From Vulcanimicrobiota bacterium (GTDB lineage Bacteria; Vulcanimicrobiota; Vulcanimicrobiia; Vulcanimicrobiales; Vulcanimicrobiaceae), in the NCBI GenBank assembly GCA_003167055.1, contig PMUE01000181.1:1-7143 (forward strand): a stretch of 7,143 bases of DNA. Direction: 5' to 3'. The notes under the pieces are model-generated. The model saw only the letters and a list, made by a program, of their open reading frames with translations, was not told the DNA's origin and made no database searches. A program made the position numbers and the translations under genes. Within the stretch, counting starts at the first letter, position 1, and each line of letters begins with the position of its first letter. This document shows, in pieces, positions 5,718 through 7,143 of this stretch.

Positions 5718-6248
5718 TTATTGAACGGCGACCGAGAGTGTGATGCCGCGCACCGCAAGCGCGTAGCGTGCTTGGTCGAGCGCGCGCGCCACGCCGGCGC
5801 GCAGCGTCGGAGGGCACACCGCTACGAGCCGCATCCCCGACGCACCGGTTTGCAAGGCGACGTGCACGCGTGCGTTGGTCCCATCAAGGGTAAACGTTGC
5901 GCGCCGAATCTTCCGCGCTGGATCGAGAAATGCCCATTCGATGCGCCGCGCGAGCGGCAAGCGTCCCGCTCGGCGCTCGACCGGTCCTGCGAGGGTGTGC
6001 GCGCCCCCGGATGCGCGCAACGCCTTGCTCGTGCCCAGCGGGTCTCGAGCACGGCCGGTCTCGTGATGCGGCAGGGGCCGTGAACCGATACGTGCGGCCT
6101 TTGGCACGCTCGACGGCTCGCGCACGGCCGTTGCCGGCACGTTACGCGCTAAACGCAGTGCTGAGTACCATGCTTGGGAGAGGGCGCGGCGATCGATCGC
6201 GGCGAGCGGTGCGGTGAGAATACTGTAGCCGAGTTGCTGCGTGATCAT
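5718..6248 (-). CDS. Unrecognised protein in flagellar operon; possible FliK-like C-terminus
   Basis: I do not recognise this gene with confidence. From ATG 6248 it encodes 176 residues. The N-terminal part contains a short helical stretch (G-Y-S-I-L-T-A-P-L then A-W-Y-S-A-L-R-L-A). The middle (about 35-100) is rich in Pro, Arg, Ser and Gly and probably disordered. The C-terminal 70 residues look folded: T-F-T-L-D-G-T, V-H-V-A-L-Q-T, M-R-L-V-A-V-C, then an Arg/Ala helix and R-G-I-T-L-S-V-A-V-Q. A disordered region followed by such a beta-beta-helix-beta tail is the layout of the hook-length control protein FliK (Flg_hook domain), and the next gene is a rod/hook-type protein, but this is inference from pattern only. 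A TTG at 6275 is an alternative start adding nine residues. No transmembrane segment or signal peptide is evident. The stop lies 13 bases before the next gene's preferred start. Confidence 0.65.
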   Translation of the reverse strand: MITQQLGYSILTAPLAAIDRRALSQAWYSALRLARNVPATAVREPSSVPKAARIGSRPLPHHETGRARDPLGTSKALRASGGAHTLAGPVERRAGRLPLARRIEWAFLDPARKIRRATFTLDGTNARVHVALQTGASGMRLVAVCPPTLRAGVARALDQARYALAVRGITLSVAVQ

Positions 6249-6301
6249 GCCGGTATCGTCGCCGAAACTCGTCAACGCCGTGTCGCCGATTCATTGCCGA
6301 A

Positions 6302-7143
6302 TTACTGCGGCACCTTGCGGTCGTGGCCGTCGTCGAAGCCTTGCGCCTGCTGCAAGAACAACCCGTGATTGGCAAGATCGAAGGTCACGACGAAATTGCG
6401 CAGCGAGGCGTAACCGACGTTGCCACCGTCGTTACGATCGGCAAACGCACCAGTCGTACCGAGTACGACATCGGTGTAGCGGTTGAACAGCCGGTACGGA
6501 CCAAGCTGCAGCACGCTCACGATCGCCCCGACCGCCGACACCGAACCACCGATGCCGCTGTTGAGCCGCGGACCGAGCTGGGCGAGCGAGACGAGTCCCG
6601 GGTGTTGGTCGACAAAACTCTTGAAGAGCAAGAGCTCCCGCGAATCGCCGGTGTCGACGATCACACGCGTCGGCGCATTTTGAATCGTTGCGATGACTTC
6701 CGGAAGCTCTCGATCGGTGTCGACTTCGAGGCGTGCGCCGTCGGGCGCGAGCGTGCCGGGTTGCGCGATGGTCAACGTTCGTTGCGTCGGATCGAAGCGC
6801 AATTCGGCGGCTGCGAAGAATGGATAGCCGAGAATTCCGTCGACGCTCGTCTGCGGAAACGGCGGCAAGTGCAGCACGGTGGCGACGTGCATCGGAAACG
6901 TGACGCCGCCGAGGACGATTGGTGGGGCCTCGACGATGCCCGGACTCGTCAGTCTTCCCGCGCCGGTGATTTCCACCGTGCCTTGCGGATGCAATCCGAG
7001 CTTGGCGGCCAGCGTCGTGTCGAACACGTCGGCTTGCGCTGCCGAATCGATCAAGAACGTGTAGGGCTTGCCCTCGATCGAGACCCTCGCAAAGATCAGT
7101 CCGCCGCGCTCATCGTATGGAACGGTCACCGCGGTGGCGTTGT
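6302..7143 (-). CDS. Retropepsin-like aspartyl protease, two-lobed, 5' end outside window
   Basis: The frame is open to the right edge. A GTG at 7129 could start it, but in-frame codons before it (N-A-T-A) suggest a longer protein whose N-terminus, perhaps with a signal peptide, lies outside. Numbered from that GTG, 275 residues are visible. There are two retropepsin-type halves in one chain. The first has F-L-I-D-S-A-A at 25-31 and a G-I-L-G-Y-P-F-F segment at 98-105. The second has V-I-V-D-T-G at 156-161 and V-G-Y-A-S-L-R-N-F at 238-246. The second active site is canonical D-T-G; the first is D-S-A instead of D-[ST]-G. Each lobe normally supplies one catalytic Asp, and both are present (Asp28, Asp159). 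Such proteins are usually periplasmic or exported. It lies 53 bases upstream of the next gene's ATG and need not belong functionally to the flagellar operon. Confidence 0.88.
   Translation of the reverse strand, partial: NATAVTVPYDERGGLIFARVSIEGKPYTFLIDSAAQADVFDTTLAAKLGLHPQGTVEITGAGRLTSPGIVEAPPIVLGGVTFPMHVATVLHLPPFPQTSVDGILGYPFFAAAELRFDPTQRTLTIAQPGTLAPDGARLEVDTDRELPEVIATIQNAPTRVIVDTGDSRELLLFKSFVDQHPGLVSLAQLGPRLNSGIGGSVSAVGAIVSVLQLGPYRLFNRYTDVVLGTTGAFADRNDGGNVGYASLRNFVVTFDLANHGLFLQQAQGFDDGHDRKVPQ

Noticed and set aside
5705..5758. N-terminal extension of the rod-type protein to 5758
   Set aside because: It would overlap the upstream gene by 41 bases, and the added residues do not resemble rod-protein N-termini, whereas M-M-I-N-A-A at 5704 does.
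6142..6375. Minus-strand frame of 77 residues between the protease and the small protein
   Set aside because: It overlaps both flanking genes in another frame and is Arg/His-rich without a domain. I treat it as a shadow, though its ATG near 6294 is the first after the protease stop.
1..7143. tRNA, rRNA, CRISPR array, insertion sequence or attachment site
   Set aside because: No cloverleaf-like or rRNA sequence, no regularly spaced repeats, no transposase and no terminal inverted repeats were seen; intergenic space is at most 64 bases.

Overview
The window is a densely packed, GC-rich bacterial segment in which every gene I can support lies on the minus strand. It reads as one long flagellar or type III secretion export block. 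In transcription order (right to left) it holds: the C-terminal part of a retropepsin-like aspartyl protease running off the right edge; a small unrecognised protein with a possible FliK-like C-terminus; a divergent FlgF/FlgG-type rod or hook protein; a FliM/SctQ-like switch protein; FliN; a strong hairpin; FliP; MetF; a class I O-methyltransferase; FliQ; FliR; and the N-terminal part of FlhB running off the left edge.

The organism is a high-GC bacterium with a flagellum or a flagellum-derived export apparatus. The FliM, FliP and rod-type proteins are divergent from those of Proteobacteria and Firmicutes. A deep-branching phylum such as Candidatus Eremiobacterota (WPS-2) would fit, but that is a low-confidence impression. 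CGATCG is strikingly over-represented (28 copies counted by eye). This resembles the cyanobacterial HIP1 signature, although cyanobacteria have no flagella.

Coupling is tight. Four-base GTGA or ATGA overlaps join rod protein/FliM, FliM/FliN, FliQ/FliR and FliR/FlhB, and a TGATG overlap joins metF to the methyltransferase. Larger gaps separate protease/small protein (53 bp), FliN/FliP (64 bp, almost entirely a terminator-like hairpin and its flanks) and methyltransferase/FliQ (54 bp).

Functionally, FliP, FliQ, FliR and FlhB form the membrane export gate, FliM and FliN form the cytoplasmic ring, and the rod-type protein would be an export substrate. Two things break the canonical fliM-N-O-P-Q-R-flhB order. 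A metF plus O-methyltransferase pair sits between fliP and fliQ, and fliO is replaced by a hairpin that ends 4 bases before the fliP start codon. There is no gene-free stretch longer than 300 bases. I saw no tRNA, rRNA, CRISPR array or insertion sequence.
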